64,000 nucleotides of DNA from Nitzschia sp. DOCU1 (lineage: Eukaryota > Bacillariophyta > Bacillariophyceae > Bacillariales > Bacillariaceae), in assembly GCA_951394045.1 (NCBI GenBank), contig OX595988.1, positions 1,054,001 through 1,118,000 of the forward strand, read 5' to 3'. The notes beneath the pieces are model-generated. The model saw only the letters and a program-made list of their open reading frames with translations. It made no database searches and had not been told where the DNA came from. This document shows positions 37,531 to 47,474 of the stretch, piece by piece (within the stretch, counting starts at the first letter, position 1; each line of letters opens with the position of its first letter). Position numbers and translations under genes: made by a program.

Positions 37531-39058
37531 ATGGTGAAAGCCGTGGAATCAACAGTGGCTTGCAAACACTTTCGAATAGCGTTCTGCTTGGCGTTCTTGT
37601 TATTATGGAACTTGTCAGGGACCTCGCAGGCGTTTTCCATCATCGGACGTAGTATAAGCAACCACAGTGATGGTGGTTCCTTGTCAATAGTTCGGCCCTC
37701 CTCTGCAAGATTTCGCCCTACTCCTCTGGCGTCGACCATTGAGAATGAGCCAGCAGCGGCACGTTCATCAATCAAAGCACGAACCCCCAAAATTATTACC
37801 ATTGAAACGAAACGAATGCCCAGTCGGGAATCGCTGTCGTCGACGGTCAATCTGCCCACCCCTCGACGTACTCGAGACCTCTCAAAACAAGGAACCATAA
37901 CACCAAAATCCACACAAGCATCATCCGAAGCGCCCGCTACTACTACTTCTCGCCCCCGACGGCCTCTGCTGCGTTTGATGGACAATATCTGGTACATTTT
38001 ATGTCCCGATCTGCGCAAATTGTCTCGCCACCGCCGAGATTTAGATTCCAACAAATTTGTCGTCAGTGTTCCATTCCGCAAAGAATTCGCTGCCGTCTTC
38101 TTGTATCTGGCACTGGGGGTGATCTCGTATCGATATATTTTTGAACATTGGTCCTTGGTGGATGCTCTGTACTTTACCTGTGTGACTTTTTCTACGGTGG
38201 GTTACGGGGATATTTGTGCCAAGACGGTGGCAGGAAAGTTATTTTCGTGCGTGTTTGGAATTTCGGGTATTGCTTTGCTGGGTGCCGCCGTGGCGAGGAT
38301 TGGATCCCGCCTCGTTCAGGCAGAGATGGATGCTGTGAAACAAGCACAGAAACAAAGTCAGCGACAATTGCTGCAACTCAATGACAAGATACACTTGGAC
38401 GCCATCCTACCACATCCACACTTTCCACCCTTTCTTGCCACATTTTGGAAGGCGGCAAGGTATATTATTCAATCGTTGGCAGTAGTGGCAGCAGGGGGTC
38501 TCTTTATTGGATTCCTGGAAGGATGGAAGTGGTATGATTCCTTGTATTATGGCCTCATGACTGGTAGGTTTTATTTTACTGCGGGAATGGAGGACATGAA
38601 AGTATTGAATGATGAACATTTTTACTCACCACACCAAATCTCCTTATCTCAAAATAGCATCCACTATTGGTCTTGGGGACGTGGTACCGGTGACACAGCG
38701 GGGCAAGCTGGCCGCAGTTGTGTTCATACCCATGAGTGTCGCTGCCGCCGGAGAAATCTTGGCAAGCGTGGGCATTGCCATGGTCGAGCGACGACAAAAA
38801 CGTCTGTTTCGATCACAGCTAAACAAAGGACTAACGATGGAAACGCTGGATAACATGGATGCTAACCATGACGGCAAAGTTGTCCGGGAAGAGTACGTCT
38901 CGTATATGCTCATGGAAATGGGACTCGTCACAAAGGACGAACTAGAAGAGCTCTGGGATCAATTCGAGAGGCTCGATGCTACGAAGTCGGGTTACCTGGA
39001 CCACGATGATCTTATTCTCTTGGGCAAATTACGAGCTGCTGGACTTATTGAATCGTAA
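37531..39058 (+). CDS. Two-pore-domain K+ channel with EF hands, predicted plastid-targeted (TPK-like)
   Basis: Exons 37531..38563 and 38658..39058 (94-bp phase-1 intron) give 477 residues. The N terminus has a signal peptide ending GTSQAFSII, a plastid-type Ala-Phe cleavage motif, then a Ser/Thr/Arg-rich transit-like stretch. Pore 1 has filter TVGYGD (222-227) between membrane helices. Pore 2, rebuilt across the intron, has TIGLGD (347-352). Two C-terminal EF hands follow: loop DANHDGKVVREE (412-423) is canonical, while loop DATKSGYLDHDD (451-462) ends in Asp rather than Glu. The plan matches plant TPK channels (four helices, two pores, C-terminal EF hands), which sit in vacuole or thylakoid membranes. 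Calcium-controlled K+ flux, perhaps across a plastid membrane, is inferred. No 14-3-3 site was recognised. Confidence 0.88.
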
Positions 39059-39152
39059 TATATTCTACATGATAGTTTTGTACAAGTAAAATGTTGATTA
39101 GAAATGCACGTGTAATTTTGAGCAGATATATCCTCCTGAGCTACTAGCTTGA

Positions 39153-41068
39153 TTAGTCTCTGCGTGCGGCAAGTACAGTCTCTGGTAGCTCGGATTTTTG
39201 GAAGAATGATGGGCCCGCTTCATATACAAAACCGTCAGCAGCCCGTTGGAAGGCTTCTTCTGCCGAAAGCCTGTGTTGCTCTCGCCATCGTTCGTTCAAC
39301 GACTTGGCAACGTCATCCATGCGACCGGACGGGTAGTAGGAATATAGGAAGGCGAACTGGAGCGGGAAAATAACATACTGCAAAATGGGCTTCCAGAAGA
39401 ATGTGAGGTAGCTCTTCCAAGACTTTCCAAGGTCATCATGTGGGCTCCAGGGAGTGTCAAACGCGTTGATGATTAAATCACTGGCGAGTCGGCTCAAGAA
39501 TTGGACGGCACTAGCACGGACGATACGCGTTCGGTAGAATTTCTGTAGCGATTCCTGGATCCTATCGGTGCTCTTGGTGGCAGCCAAAGCCTCCGTGAGG
39601 ACATAGGCATCCTCAATGGCCTGGCACCCTCCTTGACCGAGATTCGGCATCATGGCGTGCACGGCATCTCCCATCAAAACAACGTTTCCGTCCGCCCAGC
39701 TTCGGAGAAATTCGGGAGGACGATCGTACAAATCTCGCTGTTCTACAGAGTCTGGAGGCGTCGCGTCCAAGACAGTCATGATTTCATCGGACCAACCTTC
39801 GTGCAATGCCTTGATATACTCTACAAGATTCTCACCAGGATCGCTCTGCTCGTCCCGCACCGATCCTCCCCAACCGCTCGGTGCCTTCTTAGTTCCAGGT
39901 GGAAGTGCGAAGAAAGCGTACCACTGAATTCGGCCATCGCCAACATCGCTTGTAACAAAGTATCTTTGCGGGCCAATGTATACCTTGTAACCCGTCTCGT
40001 AGTAATCAGCAGTCTTGAGAATGGTCTCGCCCCTGTCAAGAGAATCCACAGTTAGAAAAATCGGCAACAAATAGCGACGAATGCTTCCAAAATACTCACG
40101 CAAAAACCGTGTATCCTGAGTATTTGCATCCCTGGCGCGTCTTTTTGTCTTTGCTTGTTGACTTGATTCCTCCTTCGTCGTACATTTGATTTCGAACGGC
40201 CGACCAAATTCCATCACTACCCACAAGAACGTCAGCCTCTACCTTGCTACCATCCGCCAGCGAAACCGACACACCTTTTCCCTTTCCCCGGTTTTCGTAG
40301 CCCACGACAGGATTTCCATTGATGATAAAGTCTTTTTTCAAAGCCTTGCATTCGTCAATCAAGATTTCTTGAAGATCTGGCCGGTCAATCACTCCAGTGT
40401 AAGGAAGCCCAAAAAGGTCGGCGCATTCCTTAAGGGGGAACTTGACAAACCAGTCCGCTGGGGCATCCGGATTCCAAAGGTAATCTAGAGAGTCGTCGGT
40501 CATACGGAACGATCCATCTGCCCGCAAACCTTAGGGACGAGAGCGAACAAGTTAGCACCGTGGCGAAAGAACAACTGTGGACCGGCCGGGTTCGGATCGA
40601 CTTACCATCCTTGATACCACAGGTGCGCGTGCCTGTAAATGTGAACTTCTCCATTACTCTATCAAAAAGCTTGTCGTCGATTTCCTTAAGAACGGAGAGC
40701 GCGTTGGATGCAAATTGGATGGGGCCGCCGAAGCGAGCAAATGCCGATGTCTTCTCGTAAACTGTCACATCGAAGCCCTTCTTGAGCATACAAAGTGCGG
40801 CCGTCAATCCACCAACTCCACCGCCGGCGATTGCAACCTTGATTGGTCGCCCTGGGCGAGCAGGCAACCCCAGCATTTCGTAATCTTCCGAAGCCGCGGA
40901 TGCAAATCCAACCATTTCGCCGTCGGCCATCTTCAGTGGAGAATTTTTGCTGCTTTGGGAGGTAACATAGCTCCTTGTTCTTGTTTCCACGGCCAGGGGG
41001 TTCAACATGAATGCCCCCGCCGTCGAGGCGGCAGCGAGGGCCATAAAGCAGGAACTAGCTAGCTTCAT
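39153..41068 (-). CDS. ZEP: Zeaxanthin epoxidase (FAD-dependent xanthophyll-cycle enzyme)
   Basis: Exons 41068..40606, 40529..40100 and 40032..39153 (introns 76 and 67 bp, phases 1 and 2) give 590 residues. A signal peptide ending ASTAGAF marks a plastid preprotein. The FAD-binding motif GGGVGGLTAAL lies at 82-92, and the conserved second FAD motif GDAVHAMMPNLGQGGCQAIEDA starts at 419. Tracts such as GSDGIWSAVRNQMY also match the family. The enzyme epoxidises zeaxanthin to antheraxanthin and violaxanthin, and in diatoms related paralogues also serve diatoxanthin/diadinoxanthin cycling. The plant C-terminal FHA domain is not seen; the protein ends ~30 residues after an aromatic helix region. 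Diatoms carry several ZEP paralogues and I cannot say which this is. No violaxanthin de-epoxidase gene lies next to it. Confidence 0.92.
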
Positions 41069-41534
41069 GGTCGATTTTCTGTGTCGCTGCGCAAGGTCAG
41101 AGATAAAATGCTCTATCGGTCGATGATGTATGATGTCGCGAAGTTGAACTTTGGAAAAGCTTTGGGTGGAAGGCTTTGGTTGGCGGAGGAAAAGAAGAAA
41201 TGCATATATGATAGGACCCGGTCTTTGGAAACACGTACTTGCCGCCAGTTTTCGGTGACGAGTTTAGTGGATTTTATTTGGGGGTGACGCCAAAGATCCA
41301 ATCTACCCTTTTTCTTGCACGCGCAACTGGTACAAAGATTCCTGATTCCTTCCCAAGATAGTAGGTCAAAGGGGTCAAGAATGAGACATGAATGAATGGA
41401 ATACGAATCACGAGTGACGTTTGCTCCCTCCGACCCACTGCCTCCACCTCATCCTGGCGTGTATCCAAAGAGAGACGACCATGGGAATCCGAAATTTCTA
41501 ACCGAGACTTTATTGACACTTCCTACCGTCACGA
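41069..41534. promoter_or_regulatory. Shared upstream region of ZEP and CSP41-like genes
   Basis: 466 bp between two divergent plastid-protein genes. It contains TGACGC (41285..41290) and TGACGT (41415..41420), the hexamers known as CO2/cAMP-responsive elements in Phaeodactylum carbonic-anhydrase promoters. Six-base matches occur often by chance, so co-regulation is only a suggestion. Confidence 0.4.
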
Positions 41535-42805
41535 ATGATGATTGTCGCGAGAGCTTTTGTCGTTGTCTCAGTGCTTGGCGCTGGTGTCGCCGCCTTCGCT
41601 CCGGCGAATTCTGTTGCGAGCCATGTTCGAAGCTCTTCAAACCTGCACATGAGCGCAGCCTTGATTGTGCAAAACAAAGGTGGTGGTCATGGGGAGCTAG
41701 GTACGTCAAACAAAGTAGAATGCCATCTTTGTCTTGCTTTCGTTCGAGCGTCTCACTCATTGTCCTCATAAAAGGTTACCAGCTGGCCAAGAAACTTTCG
41801 ACGCACCCGAAGATCACGTCCATCACCATCCTGCAGGATGATGCCTGTAATGACGCAAAGGAGCCGTTCAAGTCTTATGCTTCGGATCTTCCAGGTGTCA
41901 AAGTGATCAAAGCACCGCTGGGAGACGAATCCATGACCGCGGATGACTTGAAATCGGTTCTGGGTGGGCAATCGTTTGAATACGTCTGGGACAATGCCTC
42001 CAAAGGACCTGTAGGTGCAGGGAAAGCGGTCTGTGATTGCGCCAAAGATTGGGGTGTCAAGCTTTTTACCTACGTTTCATCGGCGGGTATGTACAAACCC
42101 GACAAGGATACTGTATATCCGATGCCCGAGACGACTCCCATCAAAGATTCTGCAGGACAGGCAAAATTTGACTCATACGCCGTGGAACTCGGACTTCCTT
42201 TGGTATCTTTTCGACCACAGTACATTTATGGTCGCAAAGCAAACAAATTTGATTACATTGATTGGTACTTTGACCGCCTTGTTCGGGAACTTCCCTTGCC
42301 CATCCCCGAAGATGGAAAGCAAAAGGTCTCGCTGACCAACTCGGAAGATGTCGCCGAGCTTTTGTGTGCCCCATTGGAGAATGAAGAGGCGGCGATCGAA
42401 CAACGGTTTTTCAATTGCGGAACTGATAAGTTGTATACCTATGATGAGGTTGCCTACTTGTGTGCCGAAGTCGCGGGTATTCCAGAGGAGAAAGTCATGA
42501 TCGAGCATTACGACAGCGAAATGTTTGGCAAGGCATACTTTCCTTTCCGCCTCACCGACTTTTACGTCGCTCCCGACACGGCGAAGGCAAAATTGGGATA
42601 TGGAGGTGCCAAGAACAGTCTCAAAGATGACCTGAAGTGGTACTACGAAGGCTATCTTGCTCGTGGAGGCCCCGAGAAAAAAATGGAGCTGGTGAAGGAT
42701 TGGGAAATCGTAGTGGGAAGCAAGACCAGCTTTGACCCCGGCAGCATCTACGACAAGTACGATCCGATTCCACTTGATATTTCCGGCGTGCAAGAGCTCA
42801 AATAG
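41535..42805 (+). CDS. CSP41-like atypical SDR (plastid RNA-binding/epimerase-fold protein)
   Basis: Exons 41535..41700 and 41775..42805 (74-bp phase-1 intron) give 398 residues. The start is the first of two tandem ATGs. The N terminus is a textbook diatom plastid presequence: hydrophobic signal peptide ending GVAAFAPANS. The mature part is an NAD-epimerase-like Rossmann fold with a degenerate glycine-rich loop, NKGGGHGELGYQLA. Then come YVSSAGMYK, FRPQYIYG, and a C-terminal region like chloroplast stem-loop binding protein CSP41. In plants CSP41 proteins bind and stabilise plastid mRNA and rRNA. The classic catalytic Y-x3-K is not clear, which fits a non-enzymatic RNA role. A related nucleotide-sugar epimerase is the alternative. 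It is head-to-head with ZEP. Confidence 0.85.
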
Positions 42806-42847
42806 GCTGAATTCTCTAGTGGCCTTTAGAAGCATCTACTAGAAAAA

Positions 42848-44101
42848 CTATTCGATACCGTTTGTAGCCATGACTTCTTCCGTGGAAGTGTGCTCAAAGT
42901 CATAGGTAGCTGATACGCAGTTTCCAAAACCCCGCACCACCAAACGATCATCATGAAAAGCAACCATGGCGTAGGTGCGCTCAGGTCGATTCTCTAGGGC
43001 GGCTTCAAACACCCGAAAATGAATTCCACTTTCTGGGTCTCGACGGTAACCTCCTTTATGGGCGTGGCCACAAAAGCTCGCCACCACCACGTCGGAATAT
43101 TTTCGTAGAATCGCCAGTACTTCGTCATAGTTCCAGATGAGGCAAACTGGAGAGGATGACTCGGGAAGTATTGGTTGATGAGATAATATTATGACTTTTT
43201 GACGCTCTAGTCGAGCAATGCTCAGTCTTTCCTCCAGCCACTGAAGTTGCAGGGGGCCGATCGATCCATTGAAGCCGACAAACCGTCTTTCGGTCCCTAG
43301 CAAGCCTTCAGGGGAATTCATGTTCTTGTCAAAATTTGGATTATTTTGTCTCAGAATCTCAGTGGCTAATTTCCGCTTTTGCGAGGAGACTTCGCATCGT
43401 TGCATAATGGCAACGTCGTATCCATCCAAGACGATAAAACGAACATTATCATGTATATAGTCGTAGTACCCCACCAGATCGCCACATGGTTCCTTCGTGA
43501 ATGGTATTTCTAATCGTTCTTGTAGTTCCAATCGGTTCAGGTTGTACAAACAGTGATTTCCGTACGTGTGGAGGATTCGACCTTGTCGATAGGGCGAAAT
43601 GGCTTCCAAGACGTGATCCAAAGAGTAGTGGCCTGGATCTTGGCCTACGGGGACTGGGTCACCTCCGTGCCGTTCAATTTCTTGGCACTTGCCATCAATC
43701 GTGTCCCCCAAGTTTATCACCAAATCGACCTTTTCTTCTTCAAAATGCAGAAAAGCATGCCGTGCCACTTCTAGAGAATGCCGATAGAAACGGGGAGTTC
43801 CCGTAAAGGAAGAACCATCCGGAATGGGAGCGTATTGTATATCGGCAATTACGCCCACGGTAAACCGGGGTACAGAGGGTGAACTTTCCTCTTTCTTCTC
43901 TTCGGCAGTAGCAACGTTTTCACTCCTTGTCATGGAAATGTGCCCCGGAGTTTTGCTCTTCAGAAGCGACGATCGAAACAGAAATGATTCTCCGGTAGTT
44001 GAGAACGACGACAACCAAGAGTGAAGGAAGCAAAAAAACGCCAAGGCGGATCTCGATCTTGTATGACGAAAGGTCATTCCGATGAAGCGCTGTGACTTCA
44101 A
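42848..44101 (-). CDS. Calcineurin-like metallophosphoesterase, ADP-ribose/CDP-alcohol diphosphatase (ADPRibase-Mn) type
   Basis: Single exon, 417 residues. The metal-binding motifs run in order: GVIADIQY (Asp87, Gln89), NLGDTID (Asp133), TYGNHC (Asn182, His183), ILSHQP (~298) and CGHAHKGG (~336). The D-x-Q form of the first motif, GNHC, and the spacer DPGHYSLDHVLE resemble Mn-dependent ADP-ribose/CDP-alcohol diphosphatases, which split ADP-ribose, CDP-choline and related diphosphates. The N-terminal ~75 residues are extra and include a hydrophobic stretch (LAFFCFLHSWLSSF) that may be a signal peptide or anchor; a later Met57 could also start a cytosolic form. Its 3' end is 42 bp from that of the CSP41-like gene. 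Confidence 0.83.
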   Translation of the reverse strand: MKSQRFIGMTFRHTRSRSALAFFCFLHSWLSSFSTTGESFLFRSSLLKSKTPGHISMTRSENVATAEEKKEESSPSVPRFTVGVIADIQYAPIPDGSSFTGTPRFYRHSLEVARHAFLHFEEEKVDLVINLGDTIDGKCQEIERHGGDPVPVGQDPGHYSLDHVLEAISPYRQGRILHTYGNHCLYNLNRLELQERLEIPFTKEPCGDLVGYYDYIHDNVRFIVLDGYDVAIMQRCEVSSQKRKLATEILRQNNPNFDKNMNSPEGLLGTERRFVGFNGSIGPLQLQWLEERLSIARLERQKVIILSHQPILPESSSPVCLIWNYDEVLAILRKYSDVVVASFCGHAHKGGYRRDPESGIHFRVFEAALENRPERTYAMVAFHDDRLVVRGFGNCVSATYDFEHTSTEEVMATNGIE

Positions 44102-44487
44102 TCTCGCTCAAAACTTGCAGTCAAGAAATGTTTTTGGATCAAGATGAGGGTGAGAGAGCTCCTTGAGAAGGATGGCTGTCGTCGGTGCTGTGGTCGTGGT
44201 CGTCATCGTCCATTCGAGAAAAAGACGAACGTAATGCGCTGGAGGGCGGGAGGACGGGCCGGCTCGAATTAATGGGGGTGACGTCACTTATGTTGGTCGA
44301 AGTGGTCGCAAGATCTTTGCTTCTTCTTCATCTGCATCGTCGTGAAACGAAGAGAGCGCTGCGAGAGAAGGGGTGACGAGGGAATGACGACGATGAACCT
44401 AATGACCACTCGCCTGTTCTTGGCAGGAATTAAGAGTGAGATCGGGGAGATTTCGACGCTGTGAACTGGCATCATTGAATTGAAGCA
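44102..44487. promoter_or_regulatory. Shared upstream region of phosphoesterase and HalD/BesD-like oxygenase genes
   Basis: 386 bp between divergent starts. It holds a perfect palindromic CRE, TGACGTCA, at 44279..44286, about 200 bp upstream of the oxygenase start. Such sites bind bZIP factors. The TGACGT half is the core of the CO2/cAMP-responsive element described in Phaeodactylum. Activity here is not shown. Confidence 0.5.
44279..44286. promoter_or_regulatory. Palindromic CRE-like site TGACGTCA
   Basis: Full 8-bp cAMP-response-element palindrome in a divergent promoter. Expected by chance roughly once per 65 kb, so one copy in the window is not by itself significant, but its place in a promoter is suggestive. 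Confidence 0.45.
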
Positions 44488-45333
44488 ATGAACTCCGAGA
44501 AGTATCCTTGGCTGGCGGACCTCTCGTCGCCAGAAGCATCCGTGGCGATTGACGAGGCTCGACGATCGTACGAAAGAACAGGGGCAGCGATCTTTCCCGA
44601 CATTCTCACCGCGGATGCACTACAACGCTGCATCCAAGACGCGCGTTCGCAAGAAGACACGGCTTTCACTACGGACGATAAGCATACTGCCTACCTTCGG
44701 CCTGTGGATCTCAACAAGTCACCAAAATCTGTCGTGAATTTTGAAATGAAGACGCAAGTGGCGTCCATTGCCTTTGACGAACTCGGTAAAGACTCGCAAC
44801 TCGCCGACTTTTATCGACAACCCGCCCTACGAGAATTGGTTGCTCGAGTGGTTGGAAAAGACCAAATATTTCTATCAGAGGATCCGTTGGGCTGTTGTTC
44901 CATAAATGTATTTCGGCCAGGATACCATCATTCGTTTCATTTTGACGAATCGGAATTTTCGACGACACTCATGCTACAGGAGGCGCAAGATCTATCAAGT
45001 GGGCTTTTTCAGTACACCAACCCACTCCGGGACTCTCCTAATGATCTAGCGTTGGGTTCTGTATCCAGAGCTATCCACGAATATGACCCGTTCGCAACGG
45101 ATCCGTTCGACGAACAAGGAAACGACGAACTGGAGGGTGCTCCTCCCTTGCATACACTTGATTTCCGGCCTGGAACGTTATCCATATTTGCTGGCTCCAA
45201 GTCGCTTCACCGGGTGACCACAGTCAAAGGGGATTCCTCAAGACTGGTAGCTGTTCTGACCTTTGCGTCCGTGCCAGGCTTTCGCAACTCGCCGGCTGTC
45301 CAAAAGCTCTTCTGGGGTCGTTCCTTGCCATAG
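44488..45333 (+). CDS. HalD/BesD-like (ArpA-type) Fe(II)/2OG oxygenase
   Basis: Single exon, 281 residues, no targeting signal. The segment GYHHSFHFDESEFSTTLMLQE (metal ligands His151 and Asp153) and SLHRVTTVKGDSSRL (His241, Arg252 for 2-oxoglutarate) fits the family that includes ArpA-like proteins and the amino-acid halogenases BesD/HalD. Halogenases replace the metal-binding Asp by Gly, and here Asp is kept, so hydroxylation or another oxygenation is predicted. The substrate is unknown; a free amino acid or small amine is plausible from the family. Resemblance to bacterial proteins raises the question of ancient transfer, but codon use looks like the neighbours. It is divergent from the phosphoesterase. 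Confidence 0.75.
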   Translation: MNSEKYPWLADLSSPEASVAIDEARRSYERTGAAIFPDILTADALQRCIQDARSQEDTAFTTDDKHTAYLRPVDLNKSPKSVVNFEMKTQVASIAFDELGKDSQLADFYRQPALRELVARVVGKDQIFLSEDPLGCCSINVFRPGYHHSFHFDESEFSTTLMLQEAQDLSSGLFQYTNPLRDSPNDLALGSVSRAIHEYDPFATDPFDEQGNDELEGAPPLHTLDFRPGTLSIFAGSKSLHRVTTVKGDSSRLVAVLTFASVPGFRNSPAVQKLFWGRSLP

Positions 45334-45923
45334 TATGAAGCTTTTCTTTGACGTCCGTGTAGAACTTTCCACCATTTTTCCAATGGACCGATTCCTTTTA
45401 TGCGCCGTCAAACAATGCGACCAGGCCGAAATGCCTGTTCGACTGCTACTGTAGACACGGTATAGAAGGGAATGACATACACAAAGAAAGGGTTTAGTTG
45501 AAAAAGTATAACTGTTCTAGGTAGAAAATGGAAGTTCTGGCAGTAGAGCCGGCAAAAGGCCACTGCTGATGTTGATGCTCGCAGCTGATGGTGAGAGGTC
45601 AGAGTGGTCAACAACAATCGACTCGACTCATGCGATCCACAAGTCAATTGCAGGAACAGAGAGACAAGAGGGGATGAAGCGACCAGCAAAGTACAGACGA
45701 CCTAGGTAGGACTCAGTACAAAAGTCGCCGTAAAAATCCGTGACGCGACGAGACATTTCTCGGGTTCCCGTGTATCATATATGTACCGCAGGCGTACGCC
45801 GGCATGAGATGAGACACGACAAGATGATGGAAGAACACAACGAAAAGTCTCTACAGAACTCCCAAAGTTTGCATTGTTGTCACTTCTTCTTCACATTCAT
45901 TCTTATCGATATTATCATTCATC
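45334..45923. other. Intergenic region upstream of BSD gene
   Basis: 590 bp between two plus-strand genes. Contains TGACGC at 45741..45746. No gene, repeat or RNA fold is supported. Confidence 0.5.
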
Positions 45924-46993
45924 ATGTCGTGGTTTACATCTGGTCTCGAGACTCTGAGTCAGTTGTCGGAAAAGGTTCGAGAGGCCATTCCGGTCGACAA
46001 AGAACTTCTAGCCAAGTTGACGCTCAACACGGATGAAATGAAGGCGGAACGACAACAGTTCGGAGATGAAGCGAAGCGAAAGGCAGAAGTGAAAGATATG
46101 CTCGCGGGTATGCTTCCTTGGGAGACAAGAGATTCCGAGCGAGACATCTTGGTGGAGGAGTGCAAGGAGGCGATCCTGGCCTTGAGTTCGAACAAGGAGA
46201 CATTTTATGGGCCTTATGAAATGCCAGAACTCAAGGTCAATTTGGAAGAGGAGGAAAGGAAGAAGGAGGGCGAGGAAGATGCCGCTGGTGATGATGCTGA
46301 AGACGACGTCGATGAGGATGAGACGAAGGAGAAAGAGGAGCAAAAACCTAGTGAAGAGGCGCTCGAGAAGCTTGCCAAGCTGGAGCCTCTCCCGCCTTTG
46401 CTGCGAGACTTTGATCTTGACTCGCACGTTGGTCTTATTCAGAGGTTGTTGAAGGAAGATCCAAAATTGGAGAAGCAGCAGTCTACGCTATCTGGTAAGT
46501 CTCCTATTGGCGCCAGAAAACGGCTTCTGACGACAACCCCGCTGACACATCATTATAATCTGCAGGCGGTGGGGCTCGCGAAAAGGTATTTTGGCATAAT
46601 TATTTCTTCCACTGTGCGTACACCCGATATGAGGCTGGTCTAAGTATAGACGAAATATGGTCGTTCCAGCCAGAAAAGGTCGAGGCGGAAAAAGAAGCAG
46701 CTCTGAAAGAAGAGGAGGAGCACTCCTCCGCTGAGGAAGTTGTTGTCTTTGATGATGCCGACGGGGAGGGTTCCTCAACTCGTGATGCCGCATTTGTTCC
46801 AGATGAAACCAGTGCGAAGAAAGGTGATGTAACGGCGGATATGGTAAACGCTGTTAATACGGAAGAAACATCGCCTTCCGGCTCGTCGACGAGCGAATTT
46901 GAAATGCTGGATGGCGCTGAAATGGATGGCGGAACTGGGGATCCAGAGTTGGACGAGTTGGAAGCAGAGATTGCTCGTGAGCTTGAGGGATAA
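45924..46993 (+). CDS. BSD-domain protein (SYAP1/DOS2-like)
   Basis: Exons 45924..46494 and 46566..46993 (71-bp phase-1 intron) give 332 residues. The intron splits the BSD domain (~160-225). After splicing it reads REKVFWHNYFFHCAYTRYEAG with the diagnostic F-W-x-N-Y-F core. The N-terminal part begins MSWFTSGLETLSQLSEKV, like SYAP1/DOS2-type proteins that start with an amphipathic helix. The rest is strongly acidic (Glu/Asp runs at ~105-145 and throughout the C terminus). BSD domains occur in TFIIH p62 and in SYAP1-type trafficking or signalling proteins. The acidic architecture and N terminus favour the latter. The exact role is not known. Confidence 0.85.
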
Positions 46994-47474
46994 AACCTCA
47001 TATTGCCGTGCGTGTCACCCTTCGCTCTGTTGGTGAAATGCCACCGATTGTATTGGTGGGGGTGTTGCGTCTGATGCAGCTACCACAAGCTGCCCTTGTC
47101 CTTGCATAAGAACTATTACTCGTGTATTTATAGTATAGCTTCGTACTTTACGCTCAGAACACAGCTTGAATGATAGAGGCCTCAATGCAGTCCATCAACA
47201 ATCATGAGTGAGGCAAGGGTAAGAAAATATCCACGGCCTTGATGCTATGCCGAGCTATCTGGAAAGGAGAAACAAAAGCCTGCGATAATCTTTGACTAAC
47301 ACGACCAATGTCCTTTTGGCGCGCTCGCAGAGCTCGTACAGAGTCGAGGTGCAATTTGCACGGAGAGCAGCGTTACGAGCTCTCTGCAGCCAACAACACC
47401 GCGAGCGACGACGCCTCGCGCATGATCGCATAGAGATCTCCACTCACTCATCGGCGGCTCTCATTGTTTCGACC
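46994..47474. other. Intergenic/5' leader region of TRRAP
   Basis: 481 bp between the BSD gene and the chosen TRRAP start. The TRRAP frame is open upstream to 47292 but without an ATG. Nothing else is recognised. Confidence 0.5.

Noticed and set aside
39153..42805. Idea that the gene next to ZEP is a violaxanthin de-epoxidase, as in known diatom clusters
   Set aside because: The neighbour has a Rossmann/SDR fold with GGGHGELG and epimerase-like motifs, not the Cys-rich lipocalin-type de-epoxidase sequence.
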